Part shown: positions 8,366 to 17,776 of the stretch, in pieces
How positions within the stretch are numbered: the stretch's first letter is position 1
Layout of the letters: every line of letters starts with the position of its first letter
From: an uncultured Eubacteriales bacterium
GTDB taxonomy: Bacteria; Bacillota; Clostridia; Oscillospirales; Acutalibacteraceae
Assembly (NCBI GenBank): GCA_934457415.1
Contig: CAKSHM010000004.1
Span: forward strand, 62,001 to 126,000
Direction: 5' to 3'
Length of the DNA stretch: 64,000 bases
Position numbers and translations under genes: made by a program
The notes under the pieces: generated by a model
Database searches by the model: none
Told to the model about the DNA's origin: nothing
What the model saw: the letters and a program-made list of their open reading frames with translations, nothing else

Positions 8366-10060
8366 GTGAAAGCAAATATTATCAAAAAAGCAGTTATTTT
8401 CACATTGACTATGCTTCTCATTCTCCCGACAAGCTGTTTTGTAAGCTTTGCGGATTCAGCCGTTTCCTTTAAAGTCGAAAATGTGACCGGTATCAAGGCA
8501 AACGATACCTTTGAGGTAAAAGTCGACTATACCGGCACTTCCGACCTTAAAATAAGCGGAATAGTTATGAATCTAGCATTTGACAGCTCGAAGATAGCAT
8601 TTTCGGGTTCGAGTGAAAAAGTAAATGTTAAAAATATGGACAGCTATACTGTGAATGCCAAGGACGGAAAGCTTAAGTTCCTCTGGGATTCCTTAAGCAC
8701 CGTCACCTTAAAGAAAGGAAATATCTTAAAATTTTCTTTTCAGGCAAGGAAAGGCTTTTCGGATACGGTTATAACCCCGAGCATAGAAACCCTCTATGTT
8801 TTTGAAAGCGGCAATATCAGGGAAATTTCCGTTTCCTCCTTCGGTTCGGGAGCAATTACCGCAGGCTCGGCATCGCTTAGTGATGTTACCAATGTCATTA
8901 ACCTTATTAACGCGATTGACGACCCCGTTGTTTTAACGCCTGCCTGCAATGAAAGAATTACAAACGCTTATAATGCTTATTGTAAATTAAACGGCTCAAA
9001 AAGACAGCTTGTAACTAATTATGATAAGCTTGCGGCGGCAATCAAGGAATATAACAGATTAAGTGAAAATAACGCTAATAATCCCGTTGACCGAGAGGTC
9101 GAAAAGTTTAAAAGCGATTATGCCTATGCGCTTTCGCGCACAAAATCAAATGTTACAACCGAAAAAACAGCCGACGGAAAGTTTAAGGATGTCGTAGCAT
9201 TGGAAGAAGCTATTGCGGCGGCGGAAAAGCTTTCTGTTCAGGCGCAGGTAAAGCTTTCTAAAGAGAAGAATACCATGAAAAGCGTTCTTTCTTACTTAAA
9301 TAATCAGGTTAAGGAAGAGCAGGAGCAGATAGAAAAGGAAGAGCTTGAAAAGAAACAGCGCGCTGCTGCGGAGGAGGCTGTAAAAGAATATCTTTCTCAG
9401 CCCTTTAAATGGGCCTTTGATTTAACCGTCGACAGTGTTCAGACAAAGGACGAATCGGGTGTCAGAAACGCTTATAACACATTGGGCGATTATGAAATAA
9501 ATAAATATGCCGTCGAAATGCTTAAGGATTACAGAACCCTTTTAGAGTCTCTTATAAAAAAGATAGAGGCTTTAAAGCTTGCCGAAAATCCCGGACAGTC
9601 GGCTGAAATCAAGGCGGCGGACGCATTTAAGGATAATTTTTCGTATGTTTTAGGGCTTACGCCCGAAACCGTTGCCAAAGATGATGAGGTAGATATAAAC
9701 ATAGCAAATTATGCTTATGAAATGCTTGAAGACGGCGTCAAAGCCTATTTAAAAGCCGAGGGAGAGCTTTTAGTTTCTCTTATGGAAGCCGTTTCCGCTC
9801 TGCCTGACGAGAATGATAGTGACGGCGCGGAAGATACCGATACCGATAATTCGGCAGACGATACGGAAAGTCCTGTTAAACAGGTGATAAAATACATTAA
9901 AAACGCGGGTAAATATACGGTTAAATTCATTAACCGCGAAATGAGCAAAACAGTCTGGGTCATGCTCGGAGCCATAGGTCTGCTCAGCATAAACTTAGGC
10001 TGCTGCTACGGATTTTACCGCCGCGCTAAAAAACGCAAAATCAAAAAGGAGGAAGCATAG
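8366..10060 (+). CDS. Membrane-anchored single-cohesin protein (anchoring scaffoldin-like)
   Basis: A 564-aa exported protein. After a signal peptide (about 1-28), residues 30-165 form a cohesin-like beta domain with the typical pattern KVENVTGIKANDTFEVKVDY, then ISGIVMNLAFDSSKIAFSG and a core LKKGNILKFSFQA strand. A long Lys/Glu-rich helical region with coiled-coil character follows (about 230-480), then an Asp/Thr-rich linker, one transmembrane helix (about 531-550) and a basic cytosolic tail. Cohesins bind dockerins, and the dockerin protein two genes downstream is the obvious partner. Known anchoring scaffoldins usually use sortase motifs or S-layer domains, so a C-terminal helix is unusual. 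The paralogue at 40105 also shares the C-terminal helical repeat around LG..PE and A.YAY..L.DG. The start is GTG with AAAGGAGA before it. Cohesin identity rests on pattern, not alignment. Confidence 0.75.
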   Translation: MKANIIKKAVIFTLTMLLILPTSCFVSFADSAVSFKVENVTGIKANDTFEVKVDYTGTSDLKISGIVMNLAFDSSKIAFSGSSEKVNVKNMDSYTVNAKDGKLKFLWDSLSTVTLKKGNILKFSFQARKGFSDTVITPSIETLYVFESGNIREISVSSFGSGAITAGSASLSDVTNVINLINAIDDPVVLTPACNERITNAYNAYCKLNGSKRQLVTNYDKLAAAIKEYNRLSENNANNPVDREVEKFKSDYAYALSRTKSNVTTEKTADGKFKDVVALEEAIAAAEKLSVQAQVKLSKEKNTMKSVLSYLNNQVKEEQEQIEKEELEKKQRAAAEEAVKEYLSQPFKWAFDLTVDSVQTKDESGVRNAYNTLGDYEINKYAVEMLKDYRTLLESLIKKIEALKLAENPGQSAEIKAADAFKDNFSYVLGLTPETVAKDDEVDINIANYAYEMLEDGVKAYLKAEGELLVSLMEAVSALPDENDSDGAEDTDTDNSADDTESPVKQVIKYIKNAGKYTVKFINREMSKTVWVMLGAIGLLSINLGCCYGFYRRAKKRKIKKEEA

Positions 10061-11794
10061 GTGAAACTGAAATTTTCAAAACTTCATAAACAGGTTCTTA
10101 ATCTTTCATTGTCCGCGGTTTTAATTGCCGCCGCGGTGCTTGTTCCTAATATCTTAAAGGTTAAGGCTGAAAAAATAGACGAAACAAACCCCGAGCTTAA
10201 GCTTATAAATATCGACGGCGATGTGGAAACTGAAAACGGTGATGTCTCTTATTCCCCTCAGGGCGATATAAAGCAGTCGGGCAACAGCTACGATATCCGT
10301 TCAAATGCTTATTGCTACTGGGGAACTACCGATGATGTTACATTTGCTTATAAGGAATTCAATGTCGCTCCTAAGGACAGCGATTCTCTGACCGTTGAGG
10401 CGACAATGAACAACTTCGGTCCCGAAATCTCAGGCTCTGCCGTTCACGAAAATGCTTCCTCGGGAATTATGATAAGAAGCTCTGTTTCAAATGACGCGGC
10501 GGGCATGTTCTTACATGTAAGACAAGAGGGGCTTATGATAGTTTACCGCCCAAAAACAGCGGGCGGCTGGAAGTTTACTTCTGCTAAAAGCGTTTCTTAT
10601 CCCCTTCAGCTTAGAGTAACGGTGCAGAAGAACTCCGTCGAATGCAGATATAAGGGTGCTAAAGATATTACATGGAAGCTCGCAGGCTATGTGTCGCTTG
10701 ATTATACAGGCCCGCTTTATGCAGGCCTCGGAATTCATTCGGTTTCTCAAAGCACATTCGTTAAATCGAATTTCACCGACCTTAAATTCTCGGGCGAGGG
10801 CACTTATGACCCCGATAATAATGATTCTTCGGATACTTCAAGTGCTTCTAAGCCGACAGAAAAGGTCGACCCCGATTTGGACCTTTCTTCAAATGAAAAT
10901 ATCGTGCTTTATGAGACATTTTCCGATGATAAAAAGCCCGCAATAAGCAAGGACGCATGGACGCTTAACGATAAAAAATATAAATGGACGAGCGGACAGA
11001 AAAATTATGATTACGATAATAACGGAATAATAACCGAGCATGCTCCTAAATATGCCGAAAGAAAAGTTGAAAACGGAAACAGATTTTTGTATAAACAGCT
11101 GCTTCAGGATTCAATTGATTTTATAGGCGATGAGGCTTGGTCCGATTATAAGGTCAGTATGGACTTCCAGTATACCGAGAAGTGCGACCCTAAGGCTAAA
11201 AATGCAAATAATGTCATAGCATTAAGCGCAAGAAGCCGAATTGTTGAGTGGTACGGCTATTCGGACTACGCCGCAACTGTTCAGAATGAGTTTATTGATA
11301 ATAAGGACCAGATGACGGTTTCGCTTTATAAGCATGTAAACAGCTCGTTAACAAAGGTTTCAAACCTCGGAGTAAGACTCGGTGAGGCGGTTAAAATTGA
11401 TAGTATTTTGGGAGACGGCATTTGGCATAATCTCGCAATCTCCGTTTTCGATAATATTATCACCGTTTCTTTTGACGGCAAAGAGGTTATAAAGTATACA
11501 GATGACGGTTATTCTCCAAGGAGCGACCTGACATTCCATGCAGGCAGCTGGGAAGAGATAATCGGCTTCGGCAGAGTAGGAGTTAAAACTGTTGAGACCG
11601 ACGCTTATATAGATAATATCATAGTTGAACTCACCCCCGATACCATTAACGGCGACTATGATAACTATGTCGGCGGAGGCTGGGACGACCCTATTCCCGA
11701 AACGGTGAAGGACTGGACCGAGAATAAGAAATATTCTTATTACTTCAACGGCATAAACGGCAAAAACACCGCCGGCTCAAAGAAAAATAAGTAA
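10061..11794 (+). CDS. Secreted two-domain concanavalin-like protein
   Basis: A 577-aa exported protein whose GTG start abuts the stop of the cohesin gene, with GGAGG inside the end of that gene, so the two are translationally coupled. A signal peptide or N-terminal anchor (about 1-36) is followed by two beta-sandwich domains of the concanavalin/LamG or DUF1080 kind. The first spans about 40-245 (SGIMIRSS and LHVRQEGLMIVYR strands). A Ser/Asp linker (about 246-275) separates it from the second at about 280-530 (YETFSDDK start, then WSDYKVSMDFQY and WHNLAISVFDNIITVSFDGK). Such domains usually bind or act on glycans. No catalytic residues can be assigned. The paralogue is at 41725. Confidence 0.65.
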   Translation: MKLKFSKLHKQVLNLSLSAVLIAAAVLVPNILKVKAEKIDETNPELKLINIDGDVETENGDVSYSPQGDIKQSGNSYDIRSNAYCYWGTTDDVTFAYKEFNVAPKDSDSLTVEATMNNFGPEISGSAVHENASSGIMIRSSVSNDAAGMFLHVRQEGLMIVYRPKTAGGWKFTSAKSVSYPLQLRVTVQKNSVECRYKGAKDITWKLAGYVSLDYTGPLYAGLGIHSVSQSTFVKSNFTDLKFSGEGTYDPDNNDSSDTSSASKPTEKVDPDLDLSSNENIVLYETFSDDKKPAISKDAWTLNDKKYKWTSGQKNYDYDNNGIITEHAPKYAERKVENGNRFLYKQLLQDSIDFIGDEAWSDYKVSMDFQYTEKCDPKAKNANNVIALSARSRIVEWYGYSDYAATVQNEFIDNKDQMTVSLYKHVNSSLTKVSNLGVRLGEAVKIDSILGDGIWHNLAISVFDNIITVSFDGKEVIKYTDDGYSPRSDLTFHAGSWEEIIGFGRVGVKTVETDAYIDNIIVELTPDTINGDYDNYVGGGWDDPIPETVKDWTENKKYSYYFNGINGKNTAGSKKNK

Positions 11795-11808
11795 GGAGGG
11801 ACGGATAA

Positions 11809-14800
11809 ATGAAAATTTCAAAATCAGTTAAAGCCAAGCTTTCGCTTCTTTTAGCACTTGTTATGCTGTCCGTTCCAGCTTTAAGACTTTATGCCGTAAA
11901 CGACAACAATAATGACGATACCTCGGACGATCCTTTCGGTTCCTCCGAAATAACCGCTCCCGACGCGTTTGCGGATTTCGAAAACAAAGATATTTCAATG
12001 TTTTTCGGAAACGATAATATTGATGCTAAAAATACAAAAATCGAGGCTGTTTCAAATCCTAAAAAGGATAGCATAAACGGCAGCGATACCGCAGCAAAGC
12101 TGCAGAATAAAAGTACATCTGCCGCAAATAAAGCGGGGAACAACGGCGTAATCCTTCTTTCGACAAACTTTATGCCGAAAAAAACGCTTTATACGGTAAA
12201 TGCCAAGATGTATATAACCTGTGACGATTCAAATGACAATTACCGCTATCCAACTTTTGTTTATGATTATGTTGACGAAAACAACTGGCGCGGAATTGCG
12301 ATAAAATCCGTCAAAGGCGAGCTGAAGGCGGTTTCGGTGGGAATGCCGACCTCTCAGTGGGGCTGGACCAGACCCAATGCCGATTACGGATATAATCAGA
12401 ATGCCTTTAAAGCCGTAAATGCGGAAAAGACCGAAAAGCTCCCCTATAATACATGGGTAAATGTTCAGGCTAAGTATTCTAAGGGTACTGTCGAAATCAC
12501 TCTCATTTCAGAGGACGGCTATATGCAGCCTTTCAACCGTACCGCGAATCTGATAGACGGCGCTCTTACAAGAATTGGCTTTACTTCTATGAATGAAGGT
12601 GTTTATCTTGACGATTTAAGAATAAGCTTTGCGGGAAACGACGCTTCCTCAGAAGCGGATATTTTCTTAAAGAAGCATGCAGGTATCTTTAATCTCCGTG
12701 CGGTCACCCTTTCAAATGACGATTCAAAAGCTTTAAATTCGGCGCTTTCCGATTTTAATGCCCTCTCTGAGGACGTAAAGTTAACAATTCCTAATAAAAA
12801 GGCTTATCTTGATGAGCTTAAGGCTCGGAGTGATAAAATTTCGGGTAATGAAAAATATACGCATAAGTCCGAAATGCCTGCTGCCGATTATTGGGATAAG
12901 AACAGCACCTTTGTCTATGAGGACAGCTTTGATGATGAGTCGGCGCTTTCAAGATATATTGATGTCCGCGATGTCGATACTTGGCTCGGCGATAAAGGTA
13001 CGTTTACTTCGGATAATGCCTTTAAAAGCTCCGCAATCTCCTTAAAGGAATCTGCTTTTAGAATAAAGGATGAGCTTCTTCCCGAAAAGGCAAAAATGCA
13101 GATAGTAGATTTCGATTTCTATGTCGAAGCCGACACACCTATTCCTTTCTGGGCAAACGCTCCGATAGGCTATGCTTATTATTTTGATAAGGATAATTAC
13201 CTTTATTCTTATTTATCTAACTACCCCGAGGATGCGGGTGCTAATGAATTCAGAAGATACCGTTCGACCTATTCTACAGGCGGAACCGTTAAGCCCTACG
13301 GCCCTCAGGGCTCCTTAAGCAAGGCTATAAACCCCTCTGAGCCCGTTCATGTAAACTATATTTATAATGATAAGTCGGTTACCATGACGATCACTCAGGG
13401 CGAAACGACGATAATCGAAACCGAATTCAGCGTCTGCGATATCAGAGGTCAGTTTGTATTGGCAGGGTGCGACCAAAGATTTAACTGCTGGTATGATAAC
13501 CTTAAAATAACCTATGTCAAAGGCGATTGGGATATTGACGAAACCTCGGACGATATAAATATCTATTTCTCCGGTTCTACCTATCAGGGCGCGGGCGACG
13601 CGGTTCTTATAAACGGCGAGAATTTGGGAAATATCGTAACTGATGTTGAAATCGAGCCTTATAGTGTATCCTCGGCCGATAAAAAGTATTTCGATTATCA
13701 GGCATTCGATGAGTCGGGCGTTGTAAAGGGTACTTATTCTTCAGACCCCTCAAATATTGTTTTTGATGACTCAAAGGCAATAGCCGCAGAAATTGTTCAG
13801 AGAACAGAGGATTCGGTAAAATTCGTAATCCCCAAAAAGGATAAGGATAATAACGATATGCCGAAAGGGCTTTATGCCGTAAGGCTCAAGGGAATGGACG
13901 AAAATACCAACCCCGTAGAAAAGACCCTTATTCTTAATGCTCCGCATATTGATTATACCGTCGGTGACGACGGAAAGCGAATATCCCAAGGCGGATATAT
14001 CGAGGTTGTCGGAAAGACCCTCGCTTTTCCGGTTTCAAATGATGAGAATAATAAGGATTACAGCAATTTAAAGGCTCTTCTTGTAAAGAAAAACGGAACG
14101 GTTGTTAAGGAATTACCCATAGAAACTGTTTTTTCAAATTACAATGTAAGACTTTCCGTTCCCGACGATACACCTTTAGGCGATTATGAGCTTTGGCTGT
14201 ACAGCGGCTTCGGCTGGTCCGTTCCTTATAATGTTACGGTTGACGAAAGCGTTTATAATAAGCTTCTTTCGATGAAAACCGTTAATGTAAAGGATAATGT
14301 CTATACAGGTCAGAATGTCGAGAGCGGTCAGGATCAGAACGCAACTCCTTATGTTCAGAGTCTGCTTGATATCTTAGGCAGTCAGGGCGGCGGCGTGCTT
14401 TATTTCCCGAAGGGAATTTACCGCTTTGCTCAGCCGCTTATAATTCCAAAAAATGTTTCGGTTGTCGGCGAGAATATGCACGATACCGTTTTCCTCTGGA
14501 CCTCGTTTAACTGGGGGTTCAATAAGCTTCCTACATATCTTTTGGGAATGGAATCGAATTCCGTTGTTAAAAATATTGACATTTATGCCCACAGAACAGG
14601 TGGAGTTATTTCCTATTTCGGAAACGATATCGAAAATGTTTATCTCGAAAATGTAAGAACATTTTCCCAAAGACTTTCAGGAACCACTACTTCGGGTGAA
14701 CATTCCGGATCATTTTATACAATTTCCGAGATTCACATCCTGAACGCTGTTGAGCAGTCGGGCTGGACTGTATGGGCCGACGATAAGGCAAAGCTTACAA

Positions 14801-16302
14801 ACTTCCAAATGAAAAATTGCGATTTTGAAAACTATGCCGCAAGCGCTGCCGACGGAAAGGGAATGAGACTTACCTACGGCTCGGATAAATCCTCTTATTA
14901 TCAGATCTATGATTCAAAGTTTTCTGCAGGTTGGTCCCCGGGTCAGGGAAATAATGTTATAGTCCGTAATTTCGATTTCAGCGGTGCCTGCTTTTCAATA
15001 ACGGGAAAAGGTGTTTTGTATGACTCAAACTTTGTTCATGACAATACGACCAATAACCGTGAGCTTTTCGTTGCGGACTTAAGTCCATCGGTTTCCACTT
15101 TCAGCGGAATGTATAAGGATACTTCAGATACATCGGGAAAAACATGGCTTATGCCGTTAGGAAACAGAACCGCGGTCAACCTTATCGGAATGCAGCTTTA
15201 TGTTGTAAACGGTCAGGGTAACGGACAGACAAGAATTGTCACAAACGCGGAAAACACCTCTGTTCAGGGCGTTTATAAAATAACCTTTGATAATGCGTTT
15301 CAGGTTGAGCCTAACAGAAACAGTAAAGCCATAATGAGACATCCCAGAGAAAATATGTATTTCACGGGAAATACATATTATAACGGCTCGACAGTAGGCT
15401 TCTACGGCGGCGTTGCGGGTGTTGTATTCGATTCGAACTCTTATCATAGAGTAACTAATCAGTATTTGTGGTCTTGCTGGGGCGATGTTGACTGGTATGC
15501 TTCGTATAATAACGAAAAGACCGTTTATGACCCATTTGGCATTATATCAGATGGCACCGAAAATAATGGGTCAATTAATGGATCCGGGTTTACCTTTCAA
15601 AATATTATTTCAACACAGTTTAAATATGTCCGTGCCGTAGTTTTCAGAAACTGCGATTTCAACGGAAGAAGTTTAAAGCTTCAAAACAAGACACAGAGTG
15701 CAATATCCGATGTCTTGGTTGACGGATGCTCGTTCACTAAATCCGAATACGGAATTTATAACGACACCACCGTTTATCAGGGCGCGGGACTTGACGGCGC
15801 ACTGTTCAGAAACAATACATTTAATGAGGTCGATAATCCTTATTATAGGTTAGACGATACCCTTAAATGCAAAAACTCAGTCTTCACAATGCGTGCCCTT
15901 ATCCTTGACGACAGAGCCGACGAATTTGTTTTAGGCGATGTTGACCTTGACGGAAAGGTAACCTTGAAGGACTGCACGTTACTTAGACTCTATCTCGCTG
16001 AAATAACCGTTCTTTCCGATGAACAGCTAAAACGCGCGGATATGAATCAGGATAATGCTGTTGACCTGAAAGACTGCGGAGCTATCCGCGCTAAGGTTGC
16101 TCTTCTCGGTAACTCGGGCAATTCCTCAAATAATGCAGGAAATAATTCAGACACCGTAACTGCGGAAACTGAGAATAACAATGCCGAAAACGAGGCAAAG
16201 GCGCAGGCTCAAAAGGCATTTGAAAGCGCTGTTGACGAGGCGGTTTCAAAGGGGCTTACCAAAGACGAGCTTATGAAAATTTTAGAAGATAAATTAAAGT
16301 AA
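11809..16302 (+). CDS. Giant secreted beta-helix (pectate-lyase-like) protein with dockerin
   Basis: A 1497-aa exported protein. Order: signal peptide (about 1-29); two concanavalin-like sandwich regions (about 45-275 and 360-570); two immunoglobulin/IPT-like regions (about 580-810); a right-handed beta-helix of the Pectate_lyase_3 superfamily (about 840-1340), starting with QNATPYVQSLLDILGSQGGG and LYFPKGIYRF; and a type I-like dockerin at 1374-1435. The dockerin has two calcium loops, GDVDLDGKVTLKDC and ADMNQDNAVDLKDC. A helical, Glu/Lys/Ala-rich tail of about 60 residues ends the protein. The dockerin should dock it to the cohesin protein encoded two genes upstream. The beta-helix suggests lyase or hydrolase action on a polysaccharide, but the substrate is not visible. 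The paralogue is at 45721. GGAGGG precedes the ATG. Confidence 0.85.
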   Translation: MKISKSVKAKLSLLLALVMLSVPALRLYAVNDNNNDDTSDDPFGSSEITAPDAFADFENKDISMFFGNDNIDAKNTKIEAVSNPKKDSINGSDTAAKLQNKSTSAANKAGNNGVILLSTNFMPKKTLYTVNAKMYITCDDSNDNYRYPTFVYDYVDENNWRGIAIKSVKGELKAVSVGMPTSQWGWTRPNADYGYNQNAFKAVNAEKTEKLPYNTWVNVQAKYSKGTVEITLISEDGYMQPFNRTANLIDGALTRIGFTSMNEGVYLDDLRISFAGNDASSEADIFLKKHAGIFNLRAVTLSNDDSKALNSALSDFNALSEDVKLTIPNKKAYLDELKARSDKISGNEKYTHKSEMPAADYWDKNSTFVYEDSFDDESALSRYIDVRDVDTWLGDKGTFTSDNAFKSSAISLKESAFRIKDELLPEKAKMQIVDFDFYVEADTPIPFWANAPIGYAYYFDKDNYLYSYLSNYPEDAGANEFRRYRSTYSTGGTVKPYGPQGSLSKAINPSEPVHVNYIYNDKSVTMTITQGETTIIETEFSVCDIRGQFVLAGCDQRFNCWYDNLKITYVKGDWDIDETSDDINIYFSGSTYQGAGDAVLINGENLGNIVTDVEIEPYSVSSADKKYFDYQAFDESGVVKGTYSSDPSNIVFDDSKAIAAEIVQRTEDSVKFVIPKKDKDNNDMPKGLYAVRLKGMDENTNPVEKTLILNAPHIDYTVGDDGKRISQGGYIEVVGKTLAFPVSNDENNKDYSNLKALLVKKNGTVVKELPIETVFSNYNVRLSVPDDTPLGDYELWLYSGFGWSVPYNVTVDESVYNKLLSMKTVNVKDNVYTGQNVESGQDQNATPYVQSLLDILGSQGGGVLYFPKGIYRFAQPLIIPKNVSVVGENMHDTVFLWTSFNWGFNKLPTYLLGMESNSVVKNIDIYAHRTGGVISYFGNDIENVYLENVRTFSQRLSGTTTSGEHSGSFYTISEIHILNAVEQSGWTVWADDKAKLTNFQMKNCDFENYAASAADGKGMRLTYGSDKSSYYQIYDSKFSAGWSPGQGNNVIVRNFDFSGACFSITGKGVLYDSNFVHDNTTNNRELFVADLSPSVSTFSGMYKDTSDTSGKTWLMPLGNRTAVNLIGMQLYVVNGQGNGQTRIVTNAENTSVQGVYKITFDNAFQVEPNRNSKAIMRHPRENMYFTGNTYYNGSTVGFYGGVAGVVFDSNSYHRVTNQYLWSCWGDVDWYASYNNEKTVYDPFGIISDGTENNGSINGSGFTFQNIISTQFKYVRAVVFRNCDFNGRSLKLQNKTQSAISDVLVDGCSFTKSEYGIYNDTTVYQGAGLDGALFRNNTFNEVDNPYYRLDDTLKCKNSVFTMRALILDDRADEFVLGDVDLDGKVTLKDCTLLRLYLAEITVLSDEQLKRADMNQDNAVDLKDCGAIRAKVALLGNSGNSSNNAGNNSDTVTAETENNNAENEAKAQAQKAFESAVDEAVSKGLTKDELMKILEDKLK

Positions 16303-16312
16303 ATTTTAAAAA

Positions 16313-16343
16313 TTTCCTGTCCCTGAATGACAGGGACAGGAAA
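16313..16343 (+). other. Strong intercistronic hairpin without T run
   Basis: TTTCCTGTCCCTG (16313-16325) pairs perfectly with CAGGGACAGGAAA (16331-16343) over 13 bp with a 5-base loop. It lies between the dockerin gene stop and the GH125 ribosome-binding site. With no T run it is more likely an mRNA stability or processing element, setting different levels for the two genes, than a terminator. Confidence 0.6.
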
Positions 16344-16355
16344 AACGAGGAAATT

Positions 16356-17624
16356 ATGGAATTACCGATTGCTATAAAAAAACATATCGAAGAAAACAGC
16401 GCTAAGCTTAAAAAGTATTCCGAAAAGCTTGCGAAGCTTTATGAAAACTGTTATGCAAGTACAGTAAAGACGGCGCTCGTCCCTAAGGAGGACGGCACAA
16501 TATTCGTCTTAACAGGCGATATTCCGGCAATGTGGCTCAGAGACTCCTCCGCGCAGGTCAATCACTATGTCGATATAGCAGAGGATAAAGAGGTTGCCGA
16601 AATAATAAAGGGTGTTATAAGAAGACAGTTTAAATATATTCTTATCGACCCTTATGCGAATGCCTTTAATGAAGCGCCTAACGGCAAGGGAATGACGACC
16701 GACCGCCCCAAAAACGGACCGTGGGTCTGGGAGCATAAATATGAGGTCGATTCGCTTTGCTATCCGGTAAGACTTCTTTATAGGTATTATAAAAAGACAG
16801 GCGACAGATCCATCGTCGATAATGAGTTTGTTCCGGTTATCAAATCAATCGTAAATGTCTTTAAAACCGAGCAGGATCACTTTAAAAACAGCTCCTACCG
16901 CTTTTTCAGAGATACCGATTGGCTCACCGATACAATTCATAATAACGGAATGGGAGATCCTGTCGTGCCTACGGGTATGACATGGTCGGGCTTCCGCCCC
17001 TCGGACGACGGCTGTAACTACGGCTACTATATCCCGTCTGAAATGTTCGCAACCGTTATTTTAGGCTATGCCGCCGAAATGCTCGGCAGTAAAAATAAGC
17101 TTACAGCCGATATTCTAAAGCTTAAATCCGAAATCGAAAAGGGAATAAATGAATTCGGAATTATAGATTATAAGAATTTCGGAAAGGTTTATGCCTGCGA
17201 GGTAAACGGAATGGGAGATTTCACCTTTATGGACGACGCAAATATCCCGAGCCTTATTTCCGCTCCCTATATCGGATATTTAAAGCCCGATGATGAAATT
17301 TATCTTAATACAAGAAAGCTTCTTTTGAGTAAAGAAAATAAATTTTATTATGAGGGCAAATTCGCTAAGGGAATAGGATCTCCTCATACAAAGGCAGGCC
17401 ATATCTGGCACATGGCTCTTTCCATGCAGGGTCTTACATCTACCGATAAAAAGGAAATGAAGTATATCCTTGATACCCTTGTTTCCTGCGACGGCGATAC
17501 AGGATATATGCATGAGGGCTTTGACGCAAATGACCCCTCGGTATTTTCAAGACCGTGGTTTACATGGTCGGACTCGATTTTCTGCGAGTTCGTGGAAAAG
17601 TGCCTTAAAGAGGGCGTTGCCTAA
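16356..17624 (+). CDS. GH125 exo-alpha-1,6-mannosidase, cytoplasmic
   Basis: A 422-aa protein of the family formerly called DUF1237, the usual length for GH125. Family blocks include MWLRDSSAQVNHYVDIA, NEAPNGKGMTTDRPKNGPWV, RPSDDGCNYGYYIPSEMFA, CEVNGMGDFTFMDDANIPSL and FTWSDSIFCEFV. GH125 enzymes are metal-independent inverting exo-alpha-1,6-mannosidases acting on mannans or N-glycan arms. There is no signal peptide, so it should work on imported oligosaccharides. Its place inside locus 1 is the best hint that an alpha-mannose-containing glycan is the target of that locus (inference). A 13-bp hairpin separates it from the upstream gene. Confidence 0.92.
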   Translation: MELPIAIKKHIEENSAKLKKYSEKLAKLYENCYASTVKTALVPKEDGTIFVLTGDIPAMWLRDSSAQVNHYVDIAEDKEVAEIIKGVIRRQFKYILIDPYANAFNEAPNGKGMTTDRPKNGPWVWEHKYEVDSLCYPVRLLYRYYKKTGDRSIVDNEFVPVIKSIVNVFKTEQDHFKNSSYRFFRDTDWLTDTIHNNGMGDPVVPTGMTWSGFRPSDDGCNYGYYIPSEMFATVILGYAAEMLGSKNKLTADILKLKSEIEKGINEFGIIDYKNFGKVYACEVNGMGDFTFMDDANIPSLISAPYIGYLKPDDEIYLNTRKLLLSKENKFYYEGKFAKGIGSPHTKAGHIWHMALSMQGLTSTDKKEMKYILDTLVSCDGDTGYMHEGFDANDPSVFSRPWFTWSDSIFCEFVEKCLKEGVA

Positions 17625-17696
17625 GAAAGCTTAAGCTTTCCATATCCTTGCCGGCGGAGCAAAAAATCCGCATGGCAGAGTTCGAAACTGCCATGC
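17625..17696 (+). other. Two consecutive intercistronic palindromes
   Basis: A perfect 16-bp palindrome GAAAGCTTAAGCTTTC (17625-17640) starts directly after the GH125 stop. A second hairpin, GCATGGCAG (17670-17678) with CTGCCATGC (17688-17696), is 9 bp, perfect, and followed by a weak T-containing stretch. They probably terminate or attenuate transcription between GH125 and the next secreted protein. Confidence 0.5.
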
Positions 17697-17776
17697 AGCC
17701 ATTTTATTAAGAAAACCGCTTCGCTCTTTCGGATATGTTTATATATAAAATTTTTAAAACAAGGAGAGGTAAAAAA

